Shown here piece by piece: positions 7,323-13,595 of a stretch of 16,165 nt of DNA. Made by a program: the position numbers and the translations under genes. The notes beneath the pieces are model-generated. The model did no database searches. It saw only the letters and a list, made by a program, of their open reading frames with translations, and was not told the DNA's origin. Positions within the stretch are counted from its first letter, which is position 1. Each line of letters starts with the position of its first letter. Source of the stretch: Minisyncoccota bacterium (GTDB lineage: Bacteria; Patescibacteriota; Minisyncoccia; Minisyncoccales; Minisyncoccaceae); NCBI GenBank assembly GCA_028704295.1, contig JAQVLF010000012.1, forward strand, positions 1-16,165, read 5' to 3'.

Positions 7323-7331
7323 AGTATATCA
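7323..7331 (-). promoter_or_regulatory. Extended -10 of the GNAT gene
   Basis: The minus strand reads TGATATACT (hexamer 7323-7328), seven bases before the ATG at 7315. Transcription would start at or just before the ATG. No recognisable -35 is present because the upstream terminator T-tract occupies that position; extended -10 promoters often work without one. Confidence 0.6.
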
Positions 7332-7340
7332 TATTTAAAC

Positions 7341-7378
7341 AAAAAAAGGGCTATCTTATATTATCTTATAAAATACCC
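7341..7378 (-). terminator. Intrinsic terminator after the 164-aa gene
   Basis: The minus strand forms GGG TATTTTAT, an 8-base loop, ATAAGATA, a bulged G and CCC, then seven T residues. One G-U pair lies in the stem. The hairpin begins within the last codons of the gene at 7366-7860 and separates it from the GNAT promoter. Confidence 0.75.
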
Positions 7379-7860
7379 TTCAACATTTTAGCTTTGCCCT
7401 GCTCTCCTGTTCTTGAAAAAGGACAATTTCCTCTAAGAACAAAGGGGCTAAAGCCTATTTCCATAATATTGTTTAAAAAGTCATTTTTTATTTCTATCCT
7501 AAACCCTTCGTGAATTAGGGTTAGTCTTTCTACGCCTTCTTTTTTAAACAAAAATGAAAGATTATATCGTTTATTTAGAGAATAAAACTCTCCATCTAAA
7601 ATAACCTGAACTTCGAATGGATTGCATCTCATATTTATACTATATTTCTTTTCCGTCTCCTCAACCGTAAAATCTTCGGTTGCGACAGAAATCTCAAATT
7701 GAGCTAAAAAGGAATTTCTATAACTTCCTTTTAGACAAAAAATTATTGTTTGTTCTTTAAGCTCAACCGAAATATCTGCTCCCTTCAAAGAAAACTGCTT
7801 GCCATTTTTTATAAAGAAACAAGCATCTTCAAAAGGACTTAAAGAAAGCCTAAATCCCAT
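7366..7860 (-). CDS. Unknown 164-aa protein with strong SD
   Basis: No family is recognised. The 164-aa protein has no signal peptide or membrane segment. It looks beta-rich, with alternating hydrophobic stretches (ADISVELKEQTIIFCLKG, YNLSFLFKKEGVERLTLIHEGF), and has four cysteines. The near C-terminal stretch FVLRGNCPFSRTGEQGK is distinctive. Unlike most genes here, it has a textbook SD, GGAGG, seven bases before the ATG. It is followed directly by an intrinsic terminator. It lies between two broken genes, but its own frame is open from start to stop. Confidence 0.7.
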   Translation of the reverse strand: MGFRLSLSPFEDACFFIKNGKQFSLKGADISVELKEQTIIFCLKGSYRNSFLAQFEISVATEDFTVEETEKKYSINMRCNPFEVQVILDGEFYSLNKRYNLSFLFKKEGVERLTLIHEGFRIEIKNDFLNNIMEIGFSPFVLRGNCPFSRTGEQGKAKMLKGIL

Positions 7861-7920
7861 AATAATCCTCCAACCTGTGAATGAACAAAATGCTCTTCAC
7901 ATATTTTGCAACAAATTTGA

Positions 7921-8327
7921 TCAAGAGTCAAGATCGAGATTAATTAAAACACCATTAATAAACTCTATTTTTTCTTTGTAATATTCTTGCATATTTGCTC
8001 CATTCAAAGATTTTTTTAACTCTTCGTATGCTTTTAATAATTCAGGATTATTTTTTAAATAGTTTTCAAACTTAACGCTTCTAACCCATCGCTTTCCTTA
8101 TTTATTAAAAACACATCAATATGTTTTTTATCTATGAAAGTAACAAACCTTGCTCTTTCTAATTTATAATGACTTTTAGGTTCTCCAAATAAATCAGTAA
8201 AGTGCAATATAAACACATCGAAGTCTTCCCTTTTTACAGGAATATACACATCTATCTAAAGGCAAAATCTCTATTTTTACATCTAAAGGAAGTTGTTTAA
8301 TCCATTTTTTTGTTCTTTTGTTATCAT
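7921..8327 (-). pseudogene. Nucleotidyltransferase-like gene with about three frameshifts
   Basis: Pieces in all three frames line up end to end. They are MITKEQK (start 8327), then WIKQLPLDVKIEILPLD, then VYIPVKREDFDVFILHFTD with RARFVTFIDKKHIDVFLIN and SDGLEAL, then KFENYLKNNPELLKAYEEL and a tail ending at TGA 7921-7923. Shifts lie at a T7 run (8305-8311, plus strand), near 8250-8258 and near 8071-8075; two are repaired by one added A. The reconstructed protein is about 135 aa. The middle DxDxF-like segment and the YLKNNPELLKAYEELK tail recall GrpB/aminoglycoside nucleotidyltransferase-like proteins, but the family call is weak. Either a decayed gene or indel errors in the assembly. Confidence 0.65.
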
Positions 8328-8333
8328 ATTTTT

Positions 8334-8342
8334 ATTATATCA
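8334..8342 (-). promoter_or_regulatory. Extended -10 before the nucleotidyltransferase-like pseudogene
   Basis: The minus strand reads TGATATAAT, a perfect -10 with TG extension (hexamer 8334-8339), followed by six bases and the ATG at 8327. The TG is part of the stop codon of the 88-aa gene upstream. It is a further case of a -10 placed for leaderless transcription. Confidence 0.6.
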
Positions 8343-8606
8343 TAAATGGGAGCGATCAATAATCACTCCCATCGCTTTCAGTTCTTCGTCACTAGTAGAC
8401 AAGAACCATTTCCTCATTTCGTCCGCGTGCTTCCAATTGCTTTTCCTAAGAAAATCAACAAGAAAAGCTAATTCTTCTTTAAAGACTTCTTCGCTTGTTG
8501 CTCTTATCACTGTTCTAATACTCATTGAAAAGCATGCCCTTCCTCTTCTGTTCTTTTTGAGAAGGTAATGCATTTCAATATGCTTTAAAAACCTCATTTT
8601 ATCCAT
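8340..8606 (-). CDS. Unknown 88-aa cytosolic protein with SD
   Basis: No family is recognised. From ATG 8606 the protein is 88 aa, basic, mostly helical, with no membrane segment or signal peptide: MDKMRFLKHIEMHYLLKK, a basic patch KKNRRGR, then helices through FLRKSNWKHADEMRKWF. The ATG has a strong SD GGGAGG (8615-8620) eight bases upstream. The frame stays open to a TTG at 8678 that also has an SD (AGGAG, 8684-8688, five-base spacing), giving a 112-aa alternative. I prefer the ATG because the extra 24 codons coincide with a hairpin. A further 11-bp hairpin covers the end of the gene (8346-8372). Confidence 0.65.
   Translation of the reverse strand: MDKMRFLKHIEMHYLLKKNRRGRACFSMSIRTVIRATSEEVFKEELAFLVDFLRKSNWKHADEMRKWFLSTSDEELKAMGVIIDRSHL
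8346..8372 (-). terminator. Strong hairpin at the end of the 88-aa gene
   Basis: ATGGGAGTGAT and ATCGCTCCCAT pair over 11 bp (one G-U) with a 5-base loop, TATTG. It covers the last codons of the gene. The bases after it are TTATGATATAAT rather than a T-run, so it may be a weak terminator or an RNA 3'-end stabiliser; the next gene's promoter follows immediately. Confidence 0.45.
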
Positions 8607-8741
8607 AATTTCAGCCTCCCTTTTAAAAGAACTAAAAACTGCCTCATGGAGACAGTTTGAAAAACTTAATTTACACAAAACGTCTCCTAAGAAGTTAGGC
8701 CGAAAAATCCAAAATAGAATTTTCCATAAACGTTTTGCATG
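8607..8741 (-). promoter_or_regulatory. Structured leader before the 88-aa gene
   Basis: The predicted leader is about 130 bases, unusual here. In order it has CAAAACGT pairing with ACGTTTTG about 45 bases later, and a small hairpin CCTAA-CTTC-TTAGG that would hide part of an AGGAG. Then comes a hairpin AAACTG.CTC-CAT-GAG.CAGTTT (8636-8658) followed by TTTAGTTCTTTT, which resembles a weak terminator. The downstream SD GGGAGG is next. This looks like an attenuator or translational control element, not matched to a known riboswitch. Confidence 0.45.
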
Positions 8742-8746
8742 ATTAT

Positions 8747-8774
8747 ATTATACACATTGTTTCAAAAAAGTAAA
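8747..8774 (-). promoter_or_regulatory. Promoter for the 88-aa gene
   Basis: The minus strand reads -35 TTTACT (8769-8774), 16 bp, -10 TATAAT (8747-8752), with a second overlapping TATAAT at 8742-8747. It starts two bases before the 3' end of the upstream gene's stop region and would give a leader of about 130 bases. Confidence 0.55.
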
Positions 8775-8775
8775 A

Positions 8776-9864
8776 TCAACATTGCTTAAAAATATGATTA
8801 TGGAAATCAGTATTCATTATCTCTATTAAATCACCAAAAGGGTCTTGCCAAAAAATAACAACAAAATCGTAATCTCTTTTGTAATATTCCTTAAGCTGTT
8901 CATAAGTTTCATTATAATCTAAGTCATAAATATCATTAAAATATTTACGAATATCTTTAGGCTTGTAAAATATATTTTCATCAATTGTTTCCCCTATTTT
9001 TTCTAAATCTTCTAAGTTAATATTTGTATAGTCATATCCTGGAGTTGGTGCAAATGTACATTCTCTTTTTTGATTATTTCCTATTGCATAAGAATCATTA
9101 ATCGATTCTCCGTTTGTGAAATTTATTTGTATTGCGCAATTTCTAAAACTCCAAGGATCTATACAACTAGTAAAACTTAATTGCAAATTATATTTTTGAA
9201 TTGTTCCATCATAATTTAATGCAAAAAATTTTCCATCTCTTTTATATAAAGTGTATTCTTCAAAATTGATAGCTTCTAAATACTTTTTTTGATCTTTGAA
9301 AAGTATTGTATTATAATCATGAAAATCCTTATCCAACACAAGACTTGTACTACAATTTAATTGCAACTCTTCAAATGGATAAAGATTAGAAATAAAAATA
9401 TTTTTACTGGCGTTATGGTTTTTGTGAGAAGAATAATTATCTAATATTATATCCTGATTATCTTTTCTAATTACTCTTGAATACGCATAAGGCACACTAT
9501 CTGTATTATACATAAACAAAACATCTGCGCCTTTGTATTCTCCATCTAACACCTCCCCTATTTTATAAATGTTTGTAGATCCTTCTTGTACAAGAATTGG
9601 CTCTTTTTCCCAATCGACAGCAATATATAGAGGATCTTCTTTGCTAATCAAATTAGGCGACTTCCTTTGTTTTTCATCTTTTATGATTTCTTGCTCCTGA
9701 ATTATTTCCTCTTTAACACTAGCTTCTTGAACTTGTTCCGAAGTATTCTTTACCGTTACTTCTACTTTTTCTACGTTTTTAATAAATAGATAAGAAGAGC
9801 AGATTATTAAAAAAATTATTGCTATTATTAAAAAATTAGGTTCGCTGTTTTTCATTGCATTCAT
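8776..9864 (-). CDS. Membrane-anchored exported protein, unknown function
   Basis: The 362-aa protein has one N-terminal membrane segment (about 11-28), followed by a Glu/Lys-rich linker (about 35-68) and a large extracytoplasmic region. The latter is rich in Tyr, Asn and Asp and has five or more cysteines (LNCSTS, SCIDPWSFRNCAI, RECTF, FKQC at the very end), so disulfides are likely. No family is recognised. The ATG lies two bases after the HAM1 stop codon, so it is read from the same transcript, although its role seems unrelated. A second in-frame ATG at 9855 is possible. Confidence 0.7.
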   Translation of the reverse strand: MNAMKNSEPNFLIIAIIFLIICSSYLFIKNVEKVEVTVKNTSEQVQEASVKEEIIQEQEIIKDEKQRKSPNLISKEDPLYIAVDWEKEPILVQEGSTNIYKIGEVLDGEYKGADVLFMYNTDSVPYAYSRVIRKDNQDIILDNYSSHKNHNASKNIFISNLYPFEELQLNCSTSLVLDKDFHDYNTILFKDQKKYLEAINFEEYTLYKRDGKFFALNYDGTIQKYNLQLSFTSCIDPWSFRNCAIQINFTNGESINDSYAIGNNQKRECTFAPTPGYDYTNINLEDLEKIGETIDENIFYKPKDIRKYFNDIYDLDYNETYEQLKEYYKRDYDFVVIFWQDPFGDLIEIMNTDFHNHIFKQC

Positions 9865-9866
9865 AA

Positions 9867-10460
9867 TTATTTTTTGTTATTTTCTAACCATTTTATAAAA
9901 ACAGTGATACTGCTTTTTTCTGATTCATTTGACCATAAATCAAATAATTCTTCTTTTGTCATTTCATTTAAGGTTTTATTGAATCTTGGAATATAAAATA
10001 CATACCAAAAATCTGACCATGCAAAATCTGAATGCTTAAGACTTTTCTTCTCTGATATAATCCCTTTACCCCCGATTCTCTCAAATTGATATATTTCTCC
10101 TTTTTCATTTACAAAAGTTGTACAGCTAACAGATTTACAATTCCTATTATTCTCCTCTTTCATTAGTTTTAATATACCGTCTATTCCAATAGTTTTCAAA
10201 ATATATTTTGCATATACTCCAGGAAATCCATTTAAGGCCTCTATCTCAAACCCTCCATCTTCAACAATCAAAGGCTGCTTCAAAATAGAAAAAGCCTCTT
10301 TTGCTTTAATTAAAGAAACGTCTTTAACATTATCTGCTTGGGGCTCGATAATATTTAAGTTCTTCCCCTCAACTTCAATATTTAATCCTTTATCAAGCAA
10401 TTGCTCTTTTAGAGATTTAATCTTAGCCTTGTTTGATGTTATGAAGTATATTTTTTTCAT
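9867..10460 (-). CDS. rdgB: Non-canonical purine NTP pyrophosphatase, HAM1/RdgB family
   Basis: The 197-aa cytosolic enzyme removes XTP, ITP and dITP by hydrolysing them to monophosphate and pyrophosphate. The nucleotide-binding start FITSNKAKIKSL (6-17), and VEDGGFEIEALNGFPGVYAKY (67-87, quoted as VEDGGFEIEAL and NGFPGVYAKY), which holds the catalytic acidic residues, are both present. The usual C-terminal SHR motif is not obvious: the end reads NESEKSSITVFIKW, so the base-recognition end has diverged. Length fits the family. It follows a 37-codon ORF and precedes the exported 362-aa protein by two bases. A Nudix gene upstream adds a second nucleotide-cleaning enzyme. Confidence 0.88.
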   Translation of the reverse strand: MKKIYFITSNKAKIKSLKEQLLDKGLNIEVEGKNLNIIEPQADNVKDVSLIKAKEAFSILKQPLIVEDGGFEIEALNGFPGVYAKYILKTIGIDGILKLMKEENNRNCKSVSCTTFVNEKGEIYQFERIGGKGIISEKKSLKHSDFAWSDFWYVFYIPRFNKTLNEMTKEELFDLWSNESEKSSITVFIKWLENNKK

Positions 10461-10467
10461 TATAATT

Positions 10468-10581
10468 TTAATTAAGTATCAATAATGCACTTTTCTTTAT
10501 AAGGAAAATCTTTATCAAAAATTCTACATCCTCCTTGCTTTGATGAAATATTGGCTCATCATATAATATATTCTCCATCAT
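10468..10581 (-). CDS. Possible 37-aa small protein between cupin and HAM1 genes
   Basis: An open frame of 37 codons starts at ATG 10581, which overlaps the cupin stop codon as ATGA. It reads MMENILYDEPIFHQSKEDVE, then FLIKIFLIKKSALLILN and TAA. HAM1 starts seven bases after its stop. The four-base overlap is the same junction type as Nudix/cupin. Codon content is protein-like (acidic then hydrophobic half, perhaps one short membrane-associated helix). It could equally be a remnant of a longer gene. No family is recognised. Confidence 0.4.
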   Translation of the reverse strand: MMENILYDEPIFHQSKEDVEFLIKIFLIKKSALLILN

Positions 10582-10964
10582 TTTCTATTATAATCATCTT
10601 CAAGTCTAATAATGTCATCTTCTTTAAGATAATCGCCATTTTGAATTTCAACAATTTTTAATTGCTCATCAAAAGGATTTTCTAATCTGTGTTTTGTTTT
10701 AAGAGGAACAAAGCAACTTTCCCCCTTTTTTAAATAGTATTCTTTACTGCCTATTCTAACCTTAGCTTTGCCCTCTATAACAGCCCAATGCTCTGACCTA
10801 TGATTGTGCATTTGCAAACTTAATCTTTGATTAGGAAGAACAATAATCTTTTTAACCTTGTAACCTTTTTCTTCTTTTAAAACTACATAGCTTCCCCATG
10901 GACGAATAACTACTGCTTCGCTTTTAAAAATATTTTGCAAGCTTTCTAAAAAATCTTTTCTCAT
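10578..10964 (-). CDS. Mannose-6-phosphate isomerase-like cupin (type II C-terminal domain)
   Basis: The 128-aa protein is a stand-alone version of the cupin domain found at the C-terminus of bifunctional mannose-1-phosphate guanylyltransferase/mannose-6-phosphate isomerase (ManC/AlgA). The family signature is complete: RPWGSYVVL (21-29), GYKVKKIIVLPNQRLSLQ, then MHNHRSEHWAVIEG (52-65) with metal-binding His53, His55 and Glu58, and His92 in KTKHRLENP. It would interconvert fructose-6-phosphate and mannose-6-phosphate for GDP-mannose and surface sugars, although the nucleotidyltransferase half is not in this window. It overlaps the Nudix gene by four bases (ATGA). Confidence 0.9.
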   Translation of the reverse strand: MRKDFLESLQNIFKSEAVVIRPWGSYVVLKEEKGYKVKKIIVLPNQRLSLQMHNHRSEHWAVIEGKAKVRIGSKEYYLKKGESCFVPLKTKHRLENPFDEQLKIVEIQNGDYLKEDDIIRLEDDYNRK

Positions 10965-11365
10965 AATTTTTCATATAATTCTTCTAATATTAAAATGTCT
11001 CCCATAATTAAATTTTTTTCTTTTAGAAATGTTTCCTCGTCAAACCATTTTCCATAATCTCCATCTAATACTTTTATTTCTTTTTCAAAATTATCATCTA
11101 CTTTAAGGGTAAATAAATCCATTAAGACATTTTCTGTTTCATATTTATTAAAAAAATCAAAACTTTTAAGATTGTAATCAAGCTCTTCTTTTATTTCTCT
11201 CAAAAGAGCTTGCTCAGGGGTTTCTCCCTCTTCGGCGCCTCCGCCAAAGAATCCAAAAAAGCCAGGCGCTCTTTTTGCATCCTTTGACCTCTTTTGGAGA
11301 AAAATATATACCGAATTATTTTCTATCCTATATGGAACTAATACTGAAACCTTTCTTTTACTCAT
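10961..11365 (-). CDS. Nudix hydrolase
   Basis: The 134-aa protein has a complete Nudix box at about 42-64: G42, E48, then REIKEEL (56-62) in the order GX5EX7REUXEE, followed by D instead of G. The helix glutamates bind the catalytic Mg2+. Nudix enzymes hydrolyse nucleoside diphosphates linked to another group; the substrate cannot be told from sequence. N-terminal VSVLVPYRIENNSVYIFLQKRS fits the fold. It is the first gene of a chain with the cupin, a 37-codon ORF, HAM1 and an exported protein. The ATG lies six bases after a TATAAT, so leaderless translation is likely. Confidence 0.92.
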   Translation of the reverse strand: MSKRKVSVLVPYRIENNSVYIFLQKRSKDAKRAPGFFGFFGGGAEEGETPEQALLREIKEELDYNLKSFDFFNKYETENVLMDLFTLKVDDNFEKEIKVLDGDYGKWFDEETFLKEKNLIMGDILILEELYEKL

Positions 11366-11371
11366 TTTTTA

Positions 11372-11399
11372 ATTATAAAACTTAAATTAAATCTTGCAA
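11372..11399 (-). promoter_or_regulatory. Promoter of the Nudix-cupin-HAM1 operon
   Basis: The minus strand reads -35 TTGCAA (11394-11399), 16 bp, and a perfect -10 TATAAT (11372-11377), then six bases to the ATG at 11365. Strong match by composition and spacing; predicted leaderless. Confidence 0.7.
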
Positions 11400-11426
11400 A
11401 TCTTTAAGCTGACTTTTTAGTCAAAA

Positions 11427-11466
11427 CTAATCCAATTCATTTTAGTTTTTTCGCTCTTTGGATTAG
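11427..11466 (-). other. Inverted repeat between the 565-aa gene and the Nudix gene
   Basis: CTAATCCAA (11427-11435) and TTGGATTAG (11458-11466) form a 9-bp stem with a 22-base loop. On the minus strand a competing pairing, AAAACTA with TAGTTTT, shares its right arm. A smaller hairpin TGACT-AAAA-AGTCA follows at about 11410-11423. The T-run after the stem is short, so this may be a poor terminator for the 565-aa gene; nothing else is evident in the 171-base gap. Confidence 0.4.
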
Positions 11467-11536
11467 AATTTAAGTTTGGTTGAGCCTAGTTATTTTAAAA
11501 ATCCTGTGTATTTTTCAACATACTCTAGGTCTTTTT

Positions 11537-13234
11537 TTAATCATTAATTATTTCTACATCTCCAGTAATTGTTGAGAATTCCATAATTTTTGATTGATTT
11601 TCTGCTTCCTCATTTTCAGAATCATAAAAATTATCCACTCTAAATCTGATAACTTGCTTTTCCTCATCATACTCGCAGTTCATATTAACAGAATATTTTC
11701 TCGTTAAAGCATTATATATTTCTTTAAAGTCAGGAACAGAATATACTGTTCCATAGTAATCTCCGCCAAGCTCGTTTTGGGCGCAAGCAAAGAAATATTT
11801 TTCATTTGGCGTAAAACTAGCCATAGAAGGTGAGTTTAATTCTAAAATTCTTTTTTTGCTTTTAATATCGTATACATTGATCCCACTCCACTCATATCCA
11901 TAAATATGGCTAATTAAATAATTGCCTTCCGGAGAAAATTCTAATGATCCGGAAAACATTTTTCCCCCTCCTTCAAAAGCCATTTCTTCGTCTAAAACAT
12001 ACTCCTCTCCGTTTTCTGATAATACTAAATATGTTTTAAATTGATATGCTCCCAATTGTTTTTGTTTTACAAATGCCGTCATATCTCCGAACAATATCGG
12101 ATCTGCGGCCATTTCTTCTGAAGAAATTGGAATAATTTTTCCCTCATTAACCTCCATTATAACACGGTACAATTTTTGTTTTTGATTGTTGTCTTGAAAT
12201 TGAACTTTGAACTGATAGCGGTTATCGCCTATTTCTTCAAACTCAATCGGATTCGCTATCAGGGTATTCTTATACCACTCTTCATATGTTTCAAAACTTA
12301 CACTCTTATCTTGATACATATTATATGCAGTCCCCAAATCTCCTTTTTCTATTTCAAAGTAATATTTACGAATCGTCGTTATATGAGGATTTTCTCCTTC
12401 AATAATTTCGAAAGATTCTTCCTGTGGAGGAGCTGGCTTAAAAGTATTAATACTATTAATAAAAATAACAAAATTATTTTTATCTTCTTGATAATTATCG
12501 TTTACTTGCTCCAAAATGTCTTGCATGCCCACTCCGTCGTCTGGTGTTTGTATTGCAGTATGGAAATAGCTAATCAAAACATTGTCAAAATAGCCATTCT
12601 CTAGTTTAACAAAGGAAGAATCCTTTAATGCGTAGTTATATAGTACCAAAGTTCCATTCTCATAAATTTCCATATTTCTAGTAATGTAAGTTCTCACCTT
12701 ATTTTTACATTCGCTATAGACTTCATCAATAGTGCCTTTATAATCAGGCCTATGATCAAACTCTACTCTGTAATCGCAGATATTTCCGCTTTTTTCCACT
12801 TCAAGAATATTATCAACATACCCAAAAGGAAGAGCGTCTCCATTCGGATATAACTCTCCTTTATATTCATTATTATATAAATTTATCACGGGAGTTTTCT
12901 CTTCTGGAAAATAAATCTTAACCGCGTAGAAGAAATCATTTGTGACATCTTTATATCCTTTATTAGCTGTGGCTAAATCTGTAATATTCTTACTTGGCCC
13001 TGTATATGGATCGCCCCATTCAGATGGATAATAAAAAGAAATACCTAAAACATCATTTTCATATTTTTTCCATTCCTCAGGTATCTTAACTTCCCCTTCC
13101 GTATTAAGTATTACTTCCTTTCTTTCCATCTTTTGAGGATTGAAATAATAAGTTATTGCTCCGACTAATATAGCTAACACAACAATAACACCTATCATTA
13201 CGTAAATTTGATTGAGATTTAAAAATTTGAACAT
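11537..13234 (-). CDS. Large membrane-anchored exported protein (PsbP-like, NTF2-like, propeller-like)
   Basis: The 565-aa protein has a single N-terminal membrane helix (about 11-30). Three extracytoplasmic modules seem present. Residues about 57-265 start with YENDVLGISFYYPSEWG, a PsbP/Mog1-like opening, and end with INSINTFKP. Residues about 285-368 look NTF2-like: TTIRKYYFEIEKGDLGTAYN, then YRVIMEVNEGKI. Residues about 395-560 look like WD40/beta-propeller blades, e.g. LEFSPEGNYLISHIYGYEW, then INVYDIKSKKRILEL. These module calls are by pattern only. Function is unknown; a surface-exposed or periplasmic binding role is plausible. It stands alone, between the inverted-repeat cassette and the Nudix operon. 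Confidence 0.65.
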   Translation of the reverse strand: MFKFLNLNQIYVMIGVIVVLAILVGAITYYFNPQKMERKEVILNTEGEVKIPEEWKKYENDVLGISFYYPSEWGDPYTGPSKNITDLATANKGYKDVTNDFFYAVKIYFPEEKTPVINLYNNEYKGELYPNGDALPFGYVDNILEVEKSGNICDYRVEFDHRPDYKGTIDEVYSECKNKVRTYITRNMEIYENGTLVLYNYALKDSSFVKLENGYFDNVLISYFHTAIQTPDDGVGMQDILEQVNDNYQEDKNNFVIFINSINTFKPAPPQEESFEIIEGENPHITTIRKYYFEIEKGDLGTAYNMYQDKSVSFETYEEWYKNTLIANPIEFEEIGDNRYQFKVQFQDNNQKQKLYRVIMEVNEGKIIPISSEEMAADPILFGDMTAFVKQKQLGAYQFKTYLVLSENGEEYVLDEEMAFEGGGKMFSGSLEFSPEGNYLISHIYGYEWSGINVYDIKSKKRILELNSPSMASFTPNEKYFFACAQNELGGDYYGTVYSVPDFKEIYNALTRKYSVNMNCEYDEEKQVIRFRVDNFYDSENEEAENQSKIMEFSTITGDVEIIND

Positions 13235-13490
13235 AACTTTTTTGTTTTAACCTATTGCATACAATATACCGCAAAACAATAAATTTGCATAGATAGAATC
13301 AAATCAAAAACCCATTCCTGGGGCTTTCGATGCGTCTCGTACCCCGCTCAACTTGGCTGCGAATATAGAACATCCTCAAACTTTTGAAATTATCTTACCA
13401 AATCTGATACACAAATCCAAAAAGCGAAATGATACACAAATCCAAAAAGCGAAATCTGCGCTGACCCGCCGCCACGCGCGGGCGGCAGGA
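13235..13490. other. Gene-free flank of the inverted-repeat cassette
   Basis: No convincing gene is present. The first part (13235-13310) is AT-rich, like the rest of the window. From about 13311 the base content changes to GC-richer sequence. It contains GGGGC...GCCCC-type complementarity at 13319-13356, the 25-bp tandem repeat, and a GC hairpin GCCGCC/GGCGGC around 13469-13487. A plus-strand open frame (13353-13574) crosses repeat and inverted repeat and looks non-coding. On the minus strand AAKLSGVRDASKAPGMGF-stop may be the remnant of a gene, but no family is recognised. Confidence 0.5.
13406..13455. repeat. 25-bp perfect tandem duplication
   Basis: The 25-base unit starting GATACACAAATCC and ending AAAAGCGAAAT occurs twice without a gap (13406-13430, 13431-13455). 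It sits just outside the left inverted repeat of the GC-rich cassette and suggests slippage or a repeated junction. Confidence 0.9.
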
Positions 13491-13580
13491 TTCGCTCGGA
13501 CAGCTCGGCATTCCTCTCCCCTCAAACCCCCTCCTGCCGAGCCGTCCTCGCTCAAAATTCAGTGTTCAGCGTAGAGAAAA
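13491..13580. repeat. Left 90-bp inverted repeat of the GC-rich cassette
   Basis: Its reverse complement matches 15797-15885 base for base, except for one extra C (TGCCGAG here, TGCGAG there). The repeat is clearly GC-rich in an AT-rich genome. Each copy holds an internal imperfect palindrome, GACGGCTCGGCA ... TGCCGAGCTGTC, around a 24-base purine loop with G-runs. The inner end lies 15 bases from the stop codon of the enclosed gene. Confidence 0.95.
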
Positions 13581-13595
13581 TTAACTAAATTACTT

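Noticed and set aside
7313..7342. Upstream in-frame start (7342) for the GNAT gene
   Set aside because: It lies upstream of the predicted transcription start and adds residues not expected in the family; MIIKKAKL at 7315 fits better.
11489..11540. Short minus-strand stretch reading KKDLEYVEKYTGFLK then stop after the 565-aa gene
   Set aside because: It looks protein-like but is only about 16 codons with no start. It could be a gene remnant; too short to support.
12176..12604. Plus-strand open frame of 142 codons
   Set aside because: It is fully inside the 565-aa gene on the other strand and has Ile/Phe-rich antisense composition.
13353..13574. Plus-strand open frame of 73 codons
   Set aside because: It runs across the tandem repeat, GC hairpin and left inverted repeat, repeats an identical heptapeptide from the duplication, and has low-complexity Arg/Pro/Ser content. 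It is open because of base composition.
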